Shown: in pieces, positions 16,728-25,895 of the stretch
How positions within the stretch are numbered: position 1 is the first letter of the stretch
How the letters are laid out: each line of letters begins with the position of its first letter
Origin: Streptosporangium sp. NBC_01495
GTDB lineage: Bacteria > Actinomycetota > Actinomycetes > Streptosporangiales > Streptosporangiaceae
Direction of reading: 5' to 3'
NCBI RefSeq assembly: GCF_036250735.1
Contig: NZ_CP109430.1
Span: forward strand, 2,914,001 to 2,978,000
DNA length: 64,000 nucleotides
The notes under the pieces: model-generated
Told to the model about the DNA's origin: nothing
Databases searched by the model: none
The model's input: the letters and a program-made list of their open reading frames with translations, nothing else
Program-made: the position numbers and the translations under genes

Positions 16728-17369
16728 ATGAGCGTCAACACCCAGGACATGGAGATCGTCCACCGCGCCCTCCGCCGCGAGTCGCGGCTGCTGACGGAGC
16801 TCGTCGCGGCGGTCGCCCCCGGCGACACCGCTCGCGCCAAGGTGATCGCCGGCCACTTCCGCGTCTACCAGGTGGGGCTGAAGAACCACCACGAGGGCGA
16901 GGACGAGCTGCTGTGGCCGCCGCTCCTGTCCCGGGTCGATCTGGAGGCGGACATCGTCCTGCGCATGGAGGCCCAGCACGAGCGCATCGCGGCCACGCTG
17001 ACCAGGCTGGACACCGCGGTCCCCGTCTGGGAGGCCACCGCCGGAGCCGACGAGCGCGACACCCTCGTGGCCGCCCTCGCCGAGCACCGCGCGGTCCTGC
17101 TCGAACACCTCGACGACGAGGAGTCCGCTCTTCTTCCGCTCGCGGCCGAGTACATCACCGAAAGGGAATGGGCCTCCTTGGGCGACCACTTGGTGGCCAA
17201 CACCCCCAAACTCACCCTGCTCACCCTCTTCGGCCTCGTCCTGGAGGACGCGAACCCGGCCGAGCGCGCCACGCTCCTGTCCGGCCTCCCCGCACCGGTA
17301 CGCGGCGTCTGGCACGTCATCGGCCGCCCCCGCTACGCCCGCCACATCCGCCGCGTCCGCGCGGCCTGA
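16728..17369 (+). CDS. Hemerythrin (HHE) domain protein
   Basis: A 213-residue helical protein with His/Glu pairs in the order expected for a di-iron hemerythrin-like four-helix bundle: IVHRALRRESRLL, GHFRVYQ, KNHHEGEDELLWP, EAQHERI and EHRAVLLEHLDDEE. Such proteins sense or store oxygen or nitric oxide, or protect iron. Start ATG 16728 after AGGAACAG. A DUF4267 membrane protein follows 61 bp downstream and is probably co-transcribed. The divergent SARP gene and the TCCAA array suggest direct control by that regulator. Confidence 0.9.
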   Translation: MSVNTQDMEIVHRALRRESRLLTELVAAVAPGDTARAKVIAGHFRVYQVGLKNHHEGEDELLWPPLLSRVDLEADIVLRMEAQHERIAATLTRLDTAVPVWEATAGADERDTLVAALAEHRAVLLEHLDDEESALLPLAAEYITEREWASLGDHLVANTPKLTLLTLFGLVLEDANPAERATLLSGLPAPVRGVWHVIGRPRYARHIRRVRAA

Positions 17370-17430
17370 CCCTGCCACTCCCGGCACGAACGCGAACATG
17401 ACCTGACCTGACCTCGTAAGGGAGACAACC

Positions 17431-17859
17431 ATGTCGCTCAAGACCGTCAACACCGCCCTGACCACCGCCGGCATCCTCTTCATCCTCTACTTCGGGACGT
17501 CCTTCGTCCTGACTCCCGAGACCGTCGCGCCGGGCTTCGGCCTGCCGGGCTGGCCCTCCGGCGACGGCGACGGCTTCCTGATCCTGAAGGGCATCCGCGA
17601 CATCGCGGGCGGCCTGGTCCTGGGCGTCCTGCTGCTGACCGGTCACCGCCGCGCCTTGGGCTGGGTCCTGCTGGTCGAGGCCCTCATCCCGTTCGGCGAC
17701 ATGACCAACGTGCTCGCCCACGACGGCTCCGCCGCCGCCGCGTTCGGCGTCCACGGCCTGACCGCGGTGCTGATGGTCGTCACCGGCCTGCTGACCCTGC
17801 GCGAGACCCGCGAGGCCACTACCGCCCCGCCGTCCGCCCCGGTCCCCGCCGTGCGTTGA
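17431..17859 (+). CDS. DUF4267 family membrane protein
   Basis: A 142-residue protein with four predicted transmembrane helices (TALTTAGILFILYFGTSFVL, DIAGGLVLGVLLLTG, ALGWVLLVEALIPFGDM, GVHGLTAVLMVVTGLLTL), matching DUF4267 in length and topology. The start has a good AAGGGAGACAACC ribosome-binding site. It sits directly after the hemerythrin gene. No function is known for the family. Confidence 0.85.
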   Translation: MSLKTVNTALTTAGILFILYFGTSFVLTPETVAPGFGLPGWPSGDGDGFLILKGIRDIAGGLVLGVLLLTGHRRALGWVLLVEALIPFGDMTNVLAHDGSAAAAFGVHGLTAVLMVVTGLLTLRETREATTAPPSAPVPAVR

Positions 17860-17876
17860 GCGTGGGAAGCGTGCGG

Positions 17877-18131
17877 TTACGCCGCTCCGCCCTCCAAGCC
17901 GAGCGTCGTGAGGTCGACATCGAGATGCGGCTCGTACGCCTCCGGGGCCAGGCCGAACTCGTGGGTGGAGTACTCGCCGAACCGCGTGATCCAGAAGAGT
18001 GGGCTGAGCGCGCGCCGGTCGGCGTCGGTGAGCCGCTCAGTCCGGGCCGGGTCCTTGAGAAGCGACTGGACCGGGATGGCGTTGACGAGCCCTTGAGCGG
18101 TGGACGGCGACGCACGTCGCCGGTGACCCAC
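17877..18131 (-). pseudogene. Possible C-terminal remnant of a Tn3-family transposase
   Basis: The minus-strand frame reads TERLTDADRRALSPLFWITR then FGEYSTHEFGLAPEAYEPHL and a terminal LDVDL. This resembles the extreme C-terminus of actinobacterial Tn3-type transposases (a ...LSP..., RFG-x-Y ending). Everything upstream of about residue 20 is unrelated, so the catalytic DDE domain is missing. No terminal inverted repeats were identified. The call is tentative. Confidence 0.4.
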
Positions 18132-18362
18132 ATGTTCGCCTCCGGGCGCGGGACGGCTCGCGGAGCGGGCTCAGGTGAAGGCCGTCGCACGGCGGATCCC
18201 GGCCGGCCCTGGCGTACGTCGTCACTCGCCGCGGTGGTCGCCGACGCACCAGGCGCTGTTTCCCGGTGCTCGGCTTTGGCCGTCCGAAGAGGGGCGAGAC
18301 ACGTCCGTGATCAAGATTGGGAAGGATTGCCCCTTTCTGTCCCGGACGATCAAGGAACCCCT

Positions 18363-19151
18363 ATGAAGCGAATGATCGCGAGCATCTCCGCGGCCACGGC
18401 CGTCGCGCTCATGACCGGGGCACCGGCCCAGGCCGCCCCCGCCGACCCGGTCAAGGCGTTGAAGAGCCAGTTCGTCCCGGGCAAGGGGGTGAAGTTCGCC
18501 GACCTGACCACCATGATCGAAGATGGCGAGGGCAAGCCTTACCTGCGGCGCGCCGGTTCCTTCCAGTTCGGCAGGGGCGGGATCGTCGCCTCCGACATCA
18601 GCTCGAAGAGCTCCGGCGCGGCCGACGAGGGCTCCACCTTGTCCGTCTCCGGGCGGACGATCCGGGTCGGCACCACGAGCTACTCCCAGGGCGGCACCTA
18701 CCGCGACCAGATGCCACGAGGCAAGAGCTGGTACAAGGACCCGGACGGCATGACGGGCGGCGTGGACGGCTGGTTCAGCCAGCTGGTGAACGTCGCGGAG
18801 CCGGCGACCCTGGCGAGTTTGCTCAAGGGGGCCAAGAAGACCCGTACCACCTACAGCGGTACCACCACCTTCGGCAGGCTCGCCAAGGTCTCGCCCTGGT
18901 TCCGCGCCACATTGCCGCTGCGGTCGAGCGACAAGACCGTGGTGACGTTCAAGCTCACCGTGGACAGAAACCGCCTGCCGCAGCGCCTGACCACATCCTT
19001 CCCCGTCACCGGCATCTTCGACAGCACCGGGTGGGAGGGCAAGACGATCAGCGTCGAGACCCGCTTCACCGGCTGGGGCACCAAGGTCTCCATCAAGGCG
19101 CCGCCCGCGAACAAGGTGACGACCAAGCTTGAGGACAGGGACGGGGTGTGA
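18363..19151 (+). CDS. Secreted hypothetical protein, LppX/LprG-like fold possible
   Basis: A 262-residue precursor with signal peptide MKRMIASISAATAVALMTGA and a cleavage site near PAQAAPA. There is no lipobox cysteine. The mature part is rich in beta-strand-like segments (GGTYRDQMPRGKSWYKD, RTTYSGTTTFGRLAKVSP, RATLPLRSSDKTVVTFKLTV), with the alternating pattern seen in secreted LolA/LppX-like proteins of actinomycetes. Start ATG 18363 after AAGGAACCCCT. Transcribed alone. Function unknown. Confidence 0.75.
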   Translation: MKRMIASISAATAVALMTGAPAQAAPADPVKALKSQFVPGKGVKFADLTTMIEDGEGKPYLRRAGSFQFGRGGIVASDISSKSSGAADEGSTLSVSGRTIRVGTTSYSQGGTYRDQMPRGKSWYKDPDGMTGGVDGWFSQLVNVAEPATLASLLKGAKKTRTTYSGTTTFGRLAKVSPWFRATLPLRSSDKTVVTFKLTVDRNRLPQRLTTSFPVTGIFDSTGWEGKTISVETRFTGWGTKVSIKAPPANKVTTKLEDRDGV

Positions 19152-19201
19152 CAGCGGCCGGCGGCCTGACGGTGACGCTGTCGCGTCGTCGGAGGGCTTG
19201 G

Positions 19202-19530
19202 GGGTATGAGCTGCGTAGGTAGGCGCACAGCACGTCGACGCAGGTCTGGCGGAGCTGACGAGTGGAGGCGTCATCGGCCGGCCCGGCCAGGGCGTGGACT
19301 CCGCCGAGCCGGATGGCCGGGGCGGGATCGCCGAGTTGGGCGACTGCGGCGGTGAAGCGGTCGGTGAGCCGGCCACGTTCGGTCAGCTCGTGGGTGCGCT
19401 GCTGACCTTGCTCGCTCAACGCGAAGGTGCGGCGCGCGGTGGCAGTGTTGCGTGCGGTGTAGTACGCCGCCACCAGCGCGATCAGCCCGGTGGCGATCGC
19501 CGGCGCCCGCCCGCGCACCGCATGACCGCC
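19202..19530 (-). pseudogene. Truncated N-terminal region of a membrane pentapeptide-repeat-type protein
   Basis: The minus-strand frame encodes a helix (AIATGLIALVAAYYTARNTA), then RRTFALSEQGQ, TDRFTAAVAQLGD and IRLGGVHALAGPADD, ending at VDVLCAYLRSSYP. This order is typical of the N-terminus of actinobacterial membrane proteins that continue into pentapeptide repeats. Here the repeats are missing and the frame loses sense near 19202. The 5' end runs without a start codon into the neighbouring reductase remnant. Confidence 0.6.
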
Positions 19531-19544
19531 GGCTTGAGCGGCGT

Positions 19545-20060
19545 TCAGTCGGAGGTCGGCTGGTAGGCGAGGACCGTGACACCGGAGGTGAAAGTGGTGG
19601 TGTCGGCGAGTTTCATGCCGGTGACGCTTTCGGGGCGGAACAGCGGCTCGCCCTGGCCCTTGAGGACGGGGTAGATCCAGATCCGGTACTCGTCGAGCAG
19701 CCCGGCCGTGGCCAGGTGGTCGGTGAGGCGGCCGTTGCCCCAGATGAGGATGTCGCCGCCGTCCTGCTCCTTGAGTTTGGTGATCTCGGCGGTGAGGTCG
19801 TCGCCCGGGACGACGACAGTGGGGTTCCACGCGGCGGTGTCGACCGGCTGGGAGGCCACCACGTACTTGGCCATGGCGTTGACGTGGTCGGAGTAGGGGT
19901 TGCCGCCCATGTTTGGCCAGGCCTGAGCCATGCCCTCGTAGGTGACGCGGTCCAGCAGCAGCGCGTCGCAGCCGGTGGTCAGGGCGAAGGCGTGGACGGT
20001 GTGCGGCGGGACCACGAGGGTGCCGCCGGCCTCGACCTCCACCACCTCCTCGCCCGCACC
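19545..20060 (-). pseudogene. Dihydrofolate-reductase-like (RibD C) gene with N-terminus replaced by a cupin fragment
   Basis: From about 19975 down to 19545 the frame gives the C-terminal two thirds of a RibD/DHFR-like reductase (TGCDALLLDRVTYEGMAQAW, DILIWGNGRLTDHL, YRIWIYPVLKGQGEPLF, GVTVLAYQPTSD). The usual N-terminus with the first strand and cofactor loop is absent. In its place, in frame, is the end of a cupin domain (EEVVEVEAGGTLVVPPHTVH AFAL). The junction is near 19975. No convincing start codon exists, so this looks like a recombination scar, although a chimeric product cannot be excluded. Confidence 0.6.
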
Positions 20061-20168
20061 GCCGCCGACGGCCGGGCGATCCCGGTCGACGGGACAGCCC
20101 ACTACCCCAACATGGAGCGCCCGGACGTCTTCAACCGGATCCTCGAAGGCTTCCTGCGCACCCTGTGA
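20041..20168 (+). pseudogene. C-terminal stub of an alpha/beta hydrolase
   Basis: The plus frame ending at the TGA at 20166-20168 reads IPVDGTAHYPNMERPDVFNR and ILEGFLRTL, the characteristic catalytic-His region and last helix of an alpha/beta hydrolase. Upstream of about 20050 the frame turns into the antisense of the cupin fragment, so only about 40 codons remain. Confidence 0.6.
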
Positions 20169-20267
20169 CCCCCAGGCGGTGGCCACCGCCCGCGCTCTCA
20201 GCGTGTGGACGCGCACGAACGTGGTGGACGTGGACGACACCGGGGTCGAGGAACAGCGGGACACGTG

Positions 20268-21410
20268 TCAGAGCGCGGCCCGGACGCCGTCCTTCGTCGG
20301 CTTCTCCAGGGTCGCCCGCCGCGCGCCCTTGACGAGCAGCGCCATGCTCGTGAGGTAGGCGAGAGCGGCCAGGGCGGTCTGGGTCAGGACGGCGGGGACA
20401 TACCAGGACATGGCCGAGGCGAACCCCTCCGGGGGGATGCTCTCGTCGGGGATCTGGAAGGTGAAGAAGGAGGAGAACGACACGACCAGCAGCAGGAGCA
20501 GGAAGGGGAGGCCCACCAGTCCCAGACCGGCCAGCACCGGACCGGAGGAGGTCCTCCCGCGCCGCACGATCCAGGCCAAGGGCAGGGCGATCACCGTGAC
20601 GACGACGAACAGCGCGGCGTGCGTCCAGATCACCGACAGGGCCCCGTCCAGGCAGGTGTCCCTGGCGTAGGCATCGCCGTGGTCCTCGCCGTTGTACTCG
20701 TTGGGGATCCGCAGCTGTTCCTCATCGAAGATCGAGCCGACCTGCCGGAATCCGACGAGGTCGAACACCATGACGCTCACTCCGGCCAGTGGCGGATAGG
20801 CCAGAAGGTACGGCACCATCCTGGGGACCGGTACGGCCCAGCCCTTCCCCGACGCCGATCGCAGGAGGACGACCACGCTCATCAGGTATGTCACGACCGC
20901 CGCACCCAGGACTCCCATGCGGGCCGGGGCGTACCACTCGGGGATCGTCCACGCGATGAGGTTCGCGGCCTCCTCCGTGTAGCCGGACGAGTGGACGACC
21001 TGGCTCAGGCTCGTGGAGGACGTCATGACGAGGCCCGTCAGGTAGGCGGGCGTGAGCACTCCCACGAGGATCAGCCCGGCGCTCGCCGCACGGGGCGAAC
21101 CCCGCCACAGCGCGATCGTCGCGAACGCGAAGAGAACGGTGGCGGCCAGGAGGAAGACGGCGGCGGGACGTGTGTACTCGGTGGCACTCTGTCCGTACCG
21201 CAGCAGCTCGGCCTGCGCCTGCTTGGGCAACCACATGTTGTTCGTGGCCCTGAGTTCGTCCAGGAGATCCCGGAAACGCCGCGCGACCAGTTCGATCATT
21301 AGGCGGTCCACCAGAAAGACGATCAGGCCCACGAGGGCGACCTGCCCCGGAAGCGCGATCAGCCATTTCTTATCGGACTTTTCGATATATAGTCGTTTGA
21401 TCCTCGACAT
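20268..21410 (-). CDS. Multi-pass membrane protein, hypothetical
   Basis: About 380 residues from the ATG at 21410. A basic N-terminus (MSRIKRLYIEKSDKKWL) leads into a membrane helix, a soluble stretch of about 60 residues, and then about six further helices (AVFLLAATVLFAFATIALW, AGLILVGVLTPAYLTGLV, AAVVTYLMSVVVLL, HAALFVVVTVIALPLAWIV, LVGLPFLLLLLVVSF, ALAALAYLTSMALLV). No catalytic motif or known transporter family was recognised. It is monocistronic, with an AT-richer stretch just upstream of the start that probably holds its promoter. Confidence 0.75.
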   Translation of the reverse strand: MSRIKRLYIEKSDKKWLIALPGQVALVGLIVFLVDRLMIELVARRFRDLLDELRATNNMWLPKQAQAELLRYGQSATEYTRPAAVFLLAATVLFAFATIALWRGSPRAASAGLILVGVLTPAYLTGLVMTSSTSLSQVVHSSGYTEEAANLIAWTIPEWYAPARMGVLGAAVVTYLMSVVVLLRSASGKGWAVPVPRMVPYLLAYPPLAGVSVMVFDLVGFRQVGSIFDEEQLRIPNEYNGEDHGDAYARDTCLDGALSVIWTHAALFVVVTVIALPLAWIVRRGRTSSGPVLAGLGLVGLPFLLLLLVVSFSSFFTFQIPDESIPPEGFASAMSWYVPAVLTQTALAALAYLTSMALLVKGARRATLEKPTKDGVRAAL

Positions 21411-21567
21411 GACCACAAGGTGGCGGTGCGGCTGTAGCGCCGCTGTAAAAGGTTCCGGTCGGTGCGGGAGAAGATCGCGGGCCAGGTGAGGAAGATGGCG
21501 AAGAAGGTGTGCGCCCTTCGCGGGGTGTGCGGGCAGGACGGCCGTCACCCTCCTGGACACTGCAGGT

Positions 21568-22164
21568 ATGCATGACGAGAACTCCCGGTCAGGGGATCGC
21601 GCCGCCCAGGCGGGACCCGGCGGTGAGGGGCACTCCCAGCCAGGGGATCGCGCCGCTCAGACGGGACCTGGCGGTGAGGGTCAGTCCCGGCCAAGGGGGC
21701 GCGCCGCCCAGGCGGGACCCGGCGGTGAGGATCACGCCCTCCCCACCCCGGCGCCGTCCCGCGAACGGCCGGTGAGCAATACCCCGGCGCTGCTCGCCGA
21801 ACTCGGCCTGGGCTACGTGCTGGACTGGACCAACGACGACCAGCCCTACCGGTTGAACGTGCCCGAGATGCTCAGCGTCCCCTACTCGGTCGAAATCAAC
21901 GATCTTCTACTGTTCGGCAAGGGCTTCACCGGGTCGGAATTCCTGCAGATCATCAAGGACCAGTACGAGCAACTGCACGCCGACTCCGAGCACGGCGGCC
22001 GGGTGATGGCGCTGGCCCTGCACCCGTTCGTGACCGGCCAGCCGTTCCGGGCCAAGTATCTGGACCAGGCCCTGGAATACCTCGCGGCACAACCCGGCAT
22101 ATGGCTGACCACCAGCGACGACATCGCCGAGCACTACCGGCGCACGCTCGGGGAGCGCGCATAG
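21568..22164 (+). pseudogene. Polysaccharide deacetylase, truncated, with repeat-derived N-terminus
   Basis: The last 125 codons encode the C-terminal half of an allantoinase/PuuE-type polysaccharide deacetylase (GYVLDWTNDDQPYRLNV, MLSVPYSVEINDLLLFGKG, RVMALALHPFVTGQPFRAKY, GIWLTTSDDIAEHY). The N-terminal metal-binding Asp/His motifs are gone. In their place is an in-frame 51-bp triplicate repeat (21583-21735). The resulting 198-codon frame is intact and has an ATG, so a fusion protein could be made, but without the catalytic half it should not be an active deacetylase. Confidence 0.65.
21583..21735 (+). repeat. 51-bp tandem repeat, 3 copies, in frame
   Basis: Units 21583-21633, 21634-21684 and 21685-21735 each encode 17 residues of the form S-x-x-x-(D/G)-RAAQ(A/T)GPGGE-x-x. 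Period divisible by three keeps the downstream deacetylase frame open. Confidence 0.85.
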
Positions 22165-22355
22165 CTCGGGAGCGCGCATAGGAGGTGCGGCGGCAGCACG
22201 CCGGAAGGACCTCGCGGGGGTGCGGCGACGTACCGGACAACAGTCGGTCATCCGGTACGTCCACACCGGTGACGGTGGGGGAGCCGGCCACGTCACCCGG
22301 AGACCCTCTCCGCCCCCGAGGCGGCGCCGCGCTCACCGGCTCACTGGCTCACCGC

Positions 22356-25300
22356 TCACCGGCTCACCGCGGAGGCCAGGGCACGCACCCGCTCGGCGTG
22401 ACGGTCGTGGCCGATGACGATCGGCGGCTCGTTGTACGGCATGGCGTCGGAGGAGCGGCGCAGCTTGACGTACTGCCCGCAGGCGTCGACGGCGTAGGGC
22501 TCCATGTCGTCCTGAAGCGCGCCGATCACCGTGATCCCGTACGTCTCGCCGATCCGGCGGAACAGCGCCACCGCCTCCCTGCGGTGCTCCTTGCCGAGGT
22601 TGCGGCCCAGCTCGTCGAGGACCAGGCACAGGTGCCCGCCGCCCGAGGACGCGATCGCCGCCGCGCAGACCAGCTTCACCGCCTTCTCGTCCATCAGCGC
22701 GGTGTTGGCCCGCCGGTTGTACGGCACGAAGCCCTGCCCCTCGCCCCTGCGCCACTTGGGCGTCACCCGCCACGCCCAGCGCTGCTCGGGGTCGGCGGGC
22801 GCGGGCGGGACGGGGAACTCCAGCGTCGCGCCGTAACCGCCGTAGGAGGTGTCGAGCTTGTCGAACTCCTCGGCCACCCGGGTCAGCCGCGCCCTGATCG
22901 CGGCGGTCAGCGCGGCCCGGTGCACGGCGGTGGACTGGGCGGCCTCCTCGGCGCCCCTGGCGGCGGCCGTCAGGTCGCGCTGCCGGGTGACGATCTGCGT
23001 CTCGATCTGGCGGCGCCGGTGCCGCTCGTACTCCTCCTGGCCGCGCAGGTAGGACGCGAGCGCCGAGCACACGCCGGGGAACGTCGCCTGCTCGCGGGCG
23101 GTGCGCCCGGCGCCGGGCGCGGTCCGTTCCCTGACCAGGAAGCGCAGCTCCTCGGGCATCTCCTCGTCCTCGCCGGGGAAGGTGTCGCGCAGCGCCTCGT
23201 CCAGGCGGCGCTCCGCGGCCCGCCACCACTCCTCGGACGTCAGCGGGCGCTCCTGCTCGTCCAGGGCGCCCAGCCATTCGCGGGCTCCGTCGACGGTGCC
23301 GCCCCAGTCACCGGCCAGCGCCTCCAGCCTGAGCGCGTCACGGTCCGCGGCGATCCTCGCCGCCTGCTCCGCCGCCTGGTCGCGGTCGAACTCGTGCCGG
23401 GCCCTGCGACCCTCCAGACGCTCGATCTCCATGCTTCTCGTGCGGGCCCGGAAGTCCAGGGCGCTCGCTCGGCGCTCGGCCTCGTCGACCTTCGGCGCGA
23501 TCCCGGCCAGCACCTCGGACAGCTCGGTGAGCGCGGCCCGCCGCTCGGCCAGCCGCCGCTCGATGTCGGCCAGCTGCACGGACGCCTTCGCCCCCTCAAG
23601 CCTCCGGCCCGCCTCGGCCACGGCGTCCTCGGCGGCCCGTACGACCGCCGCCGCGCTCTCCTGGGTGTCACGTGCCCGATGCAGGCGCTGCTCGGCCGCT
23701 TTGATGCGGGCCTCCCTGCCGGTGACCGCCACCTCGAACGATCCCACGACGGTGACGCCCGCCGCGCTGACCAGCACCGATCCGGGCAGCGCGCCCAGTG
23801 CCCGCGCCGCGGCCTCCAGGTCGGCCGCGTCGACGATCACCGCGTGCTCGTGCGGCCACCCGCGAGCTCCCAGCGGTGCCGCCTGGCCACCTCGACGCTG
23901 CGCGGCCTCGTCGTCGCGCGCCTGCTCGGCGACGTCGATCGCGTCGAGCAGGCCGGTCGCCCCGACACCCGCCTCGGCGAGCGCGTTGAGCTGGGCCGCC
24001 GCCGGGCCACCCTCGGCGTCGTCCAGCGCGGCCTTCGCCCCCTCGGCCTCCCGGTCGGCCACGCCCAGCGCCTTCAGCGCCTCGTTCAGCCGCGTCCTGG
24101 CCTCGGCCAGCTCGGCACCCGCCGTCGCCACGTCGCGCCCGTCGGCCAGGCGGCGCTGCTCCTCAAGGCCGGGGATCCAGCCGCGCAGCTCGTCGACCGA
24201 GTTCTCCGCCACCGCCCGGTCGGCGTCCAGCTTCGCCGCGCGTGCCTGCAGGCCGGTCAGCTCCCTGCGGGCCTCGGCCAGCCCTCGCTCCAGCGTGTCG
24301 TCCTTGAGCGTGGTGATCTCGGCCCTGACCTCGCCGATCGCCTCCGTGGCACGTGCGCCCGCCGCGTGGACCCGCTCCAGCTCGATCGCGAGCGCCTCGT
24401 CCCGCTGCCCGGCGTCGGCCAGCCTGCGTGCCAGCCGCCCCCGCCAGCAGCGCATCGCGTCGGCCAGCCGGACACGGGCCCGGTCACGCCTGTCGAAGGT
24501 CTCCAGGAGCGTACGGGACTCGTCCTCGAACTCCCGGAGCAGCTCCACGGCCCGCGTCGCCCGCACCCGTCTGGCGTGCTCGTCGCGGCGGGCCTCCCGC
24601 TCCTGGTCGAGCTCGGAGTCCAGGCCGGTCAGCGCGGCGATCGCCTCGAAGACCCGCTCGGGGGAGATCTCGTTGAGCGGCTGGGAGAGCAGGTTGGTGG
24701 CGACCTTGCTCCGCACCGAGGTCGACAGGAACGACACGCACCTGACGCGGTCGCCGTACAGGAACCTGGTCAGGTCGCGCGCCACCACGTCGCGGCGTCC
24801 CGCCGAGCGGGGCAGCGCCGCCCACAGCTCGTCGGCCCGCGCCACCCGCTCCGCCTCCGAGGCCGCCGACGCCAGGTGCACCCCCTGGATCCACCGGATC
24901 TCCAGGTGCGGAGCCTCCTGGTTGATCCGCAGCCACACGGTCACCGCATCGTCCAGGACGGTGCCGTCCGGGGCAGCGCCGTCCAGGGAACCGGTGCTCG
25001 CGGAGCCGATGCCCGGAGAGTCGCTGTCCACGGGATCGCTGTCCACGGGGCCGCTGTCCACGGGGCCGCTGTCCACGGGGCCGGCGCTCACGGGGACGGT
25101 GTTCGCGGGGTCGGCGCTCGCGGGAACGGCGCGGACGGAGCCGGTGCGGACGGCGTCGGTGTGCGCGGCGTCGGTGTGTACGGAGTCGGCCGGGGCGAAG
25201 ACGCCGATGATGTAGCCGTGGTCGGCGCTGGCCCACGTCCGGCCACCCCCGCCTGCCGCGAGCTCGGCGTTGAACAGCAGCTCCGAGACGGACTTCGCAC

Positions 25301-25895
25301 CCGAGGCGAAACGCCACTGCTCGTCTCCGAGCAGCGCGGTGATCATCGCGATGAACGACGACTTGCCCGCGCCGTTGGAGTCCTTCGGCCCCGCGCCCGC
25401 GACCACGATCAGCGTGCCCGGCACGGTCGGCACCGGGTGGGTCGAGAGCCGCGAGATGTTGACCGGCTGCACGGCGATCAGCACCCGGTCACCCACCACG
25501 TTCTCGCTCGGTGCGGTGGCGCGGGTCGTCTCCACGGGGACCAATGTCGCCTGCGTCCCGCCCGCGCCCTCGGAGGCCCCGGTTTCCCCGCTCTCCGCCT
25601 GGCCCCTCATGGTCCGGGCGGCTCCGGTGACCTCGGCCTGGACGCGTTTGGTCCCGGACGTGCCGGTGCGGCTCTCCGTGGCCCTGGCTCGGCTCCCGCG
25701 TGAGCTCTTCGCGGCCTGGTTCCGCTGGTCGGTCAACCCCGTCGTTCCTTTCTTCCATCCTGCTTCCGGCGCGTGGAGCGCCGGATCCCCGGCACCTCGC
25801 CCCGGACTCGACTCATCGTGAAGGGCGGCCTTTTCACGCCCGCTCGACGCCTGGGCCACCGGGTCTCCGGCACCCCGTCGTCGCGGTCCGCTCAC
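22356..25895 (-). CDS. SMC/condensin-like ATPase (JetC/MksB-like) of a three-gene operon
   Basis: A 1,179-residue protein. Walker A is SNGAGKSS with Lys178. Two long coiled-coil arms flank a hinge-like segment near 670-730 (HEHAVIVDAADLEAAARALG). The C-terminal head has Walker B HLCLVLDELG near 1087-1096 and a switch region GITVIGALQDD. The usual ABC signature SGG before Walker B is not visible; the aligned stretch reads ALMDEKAVKLVC. Residues 1-133 are low-complexity and non-family-like. Residues about 236-312 are a Pro/Val/Asp/Ser-rich insertion with PVDSG repeats between conserved segments of the head. Start is the GTG of a GTGA overlap with the preceding gene. By order and form it corresponds to JetC/MksB/MukB. 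DNA-loop-extruding activity is inferred. Confidence 0.75.
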   Translation of the reverse strand: MSGPRRRGAGDPVAQASSGREKAALHDESSPGRGAGDPALHAPEAGWKKGTTGLTDQRNQAAKSSRGSRARATESRTGTSGTKRVQAEVTGAARTMRGQAESGETGASEGAGGTQATLVPVETTRATAPSENVVGDRVLIAVQPVNISRLSTHPVPTVPGTLIVVAGAGPKDSNGAGKSSFIAMITALLGDEQWRFASGAKSVSELLFNAELAAGGGGRTWASADHGYIIGVFAPADSVHTDAAHTDAVRTGSVRAVPASADPANTVPVSAGPVDSGPVDSGPVDSDPVDSDSPGIGSASTGSLDGAAPDGTVLDDAVTVWLRINQEAPHLEIRWIQGVHLASAASEAERVARADELWAALPRSAGRRDVVARDLTRFLYGDRVRCVSFLSTSVRSKVATNLLSQPLNEISPERVFEAIAALTGLDSELDQEREARRDEHARRVRATRAVELLREFEDESRTLLETFDRRDRARVRLADAMRCWRGRLARRLADAGQRDEALAIELERVHAAGARATEAIGEVRAEITTLKDDTLERGLAEARRELTGLQARAAKLDADRAVAENSVDELRGWIPGLEEQRRLADGRDVATAGAELAEARTRLNEALKALGVADREAEGAKAALDDAEGGPAAAQLNALAEAGVGATGLLDAIDVAEQARDDEAAQRRGGQAAPLGARGWPHEHAVIVDAADLEAAARALGALPGSVLVSAAGVTVVGSFEVAVTGREARIKAAEQRLHRARDTQESAAAVVRAAEDAVAEAGRRLEGAKASVQLADIERRLAERRAALTELSEVLAGIAPKVDEAERRASALDFRARTRSMEIERLEGRRARHEFDRDQAAEQAARIAADRDALRLEALAGDWGGTVDGAREWLGALDEQERPLTSEEWWRAAERRLDEALRDTFPGEDEEMPEELRFLVRERTAPGAGRTAREQATFPGVCSALASYLRGQEEYERHRRRQIETQIVTRQRDLTAAARGAEEAAQSTAVHRAALTAAIRARLTRVAEEFDKLDTSYGGYGATLEFPVPPAPADPEQRWAWRVTPKWRRGEGQGFVPYNRRANTALMDEKAVKLVCAAAIASSGGGHLCLVLDELGRNLGKEHRREAVALFRRIGETYGITVIGALQDDMEPYAVDACGQYVKLRRSSDAMPYNEPPIVIGHDRHAERVRALASAVSR

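Noticed and set aside
14698-16731. A 677-codon plus-strand frame opposite the SARP regulator
   Set aside because: Composition is repetitive Gly/Arg/Gln; the minus frame carries winged-helix, BTAD and Walker motifs.
22185-25703. A 1,172-codon open frame on the plus strand across the SMC-like gene
   Set aside because: Its product is Arg/Gly/Leu-rich without any fold signature, while the opposite strand has Walker motifs, coiled coils and coupled neighbours. It is a GC-driven antisense shadow.
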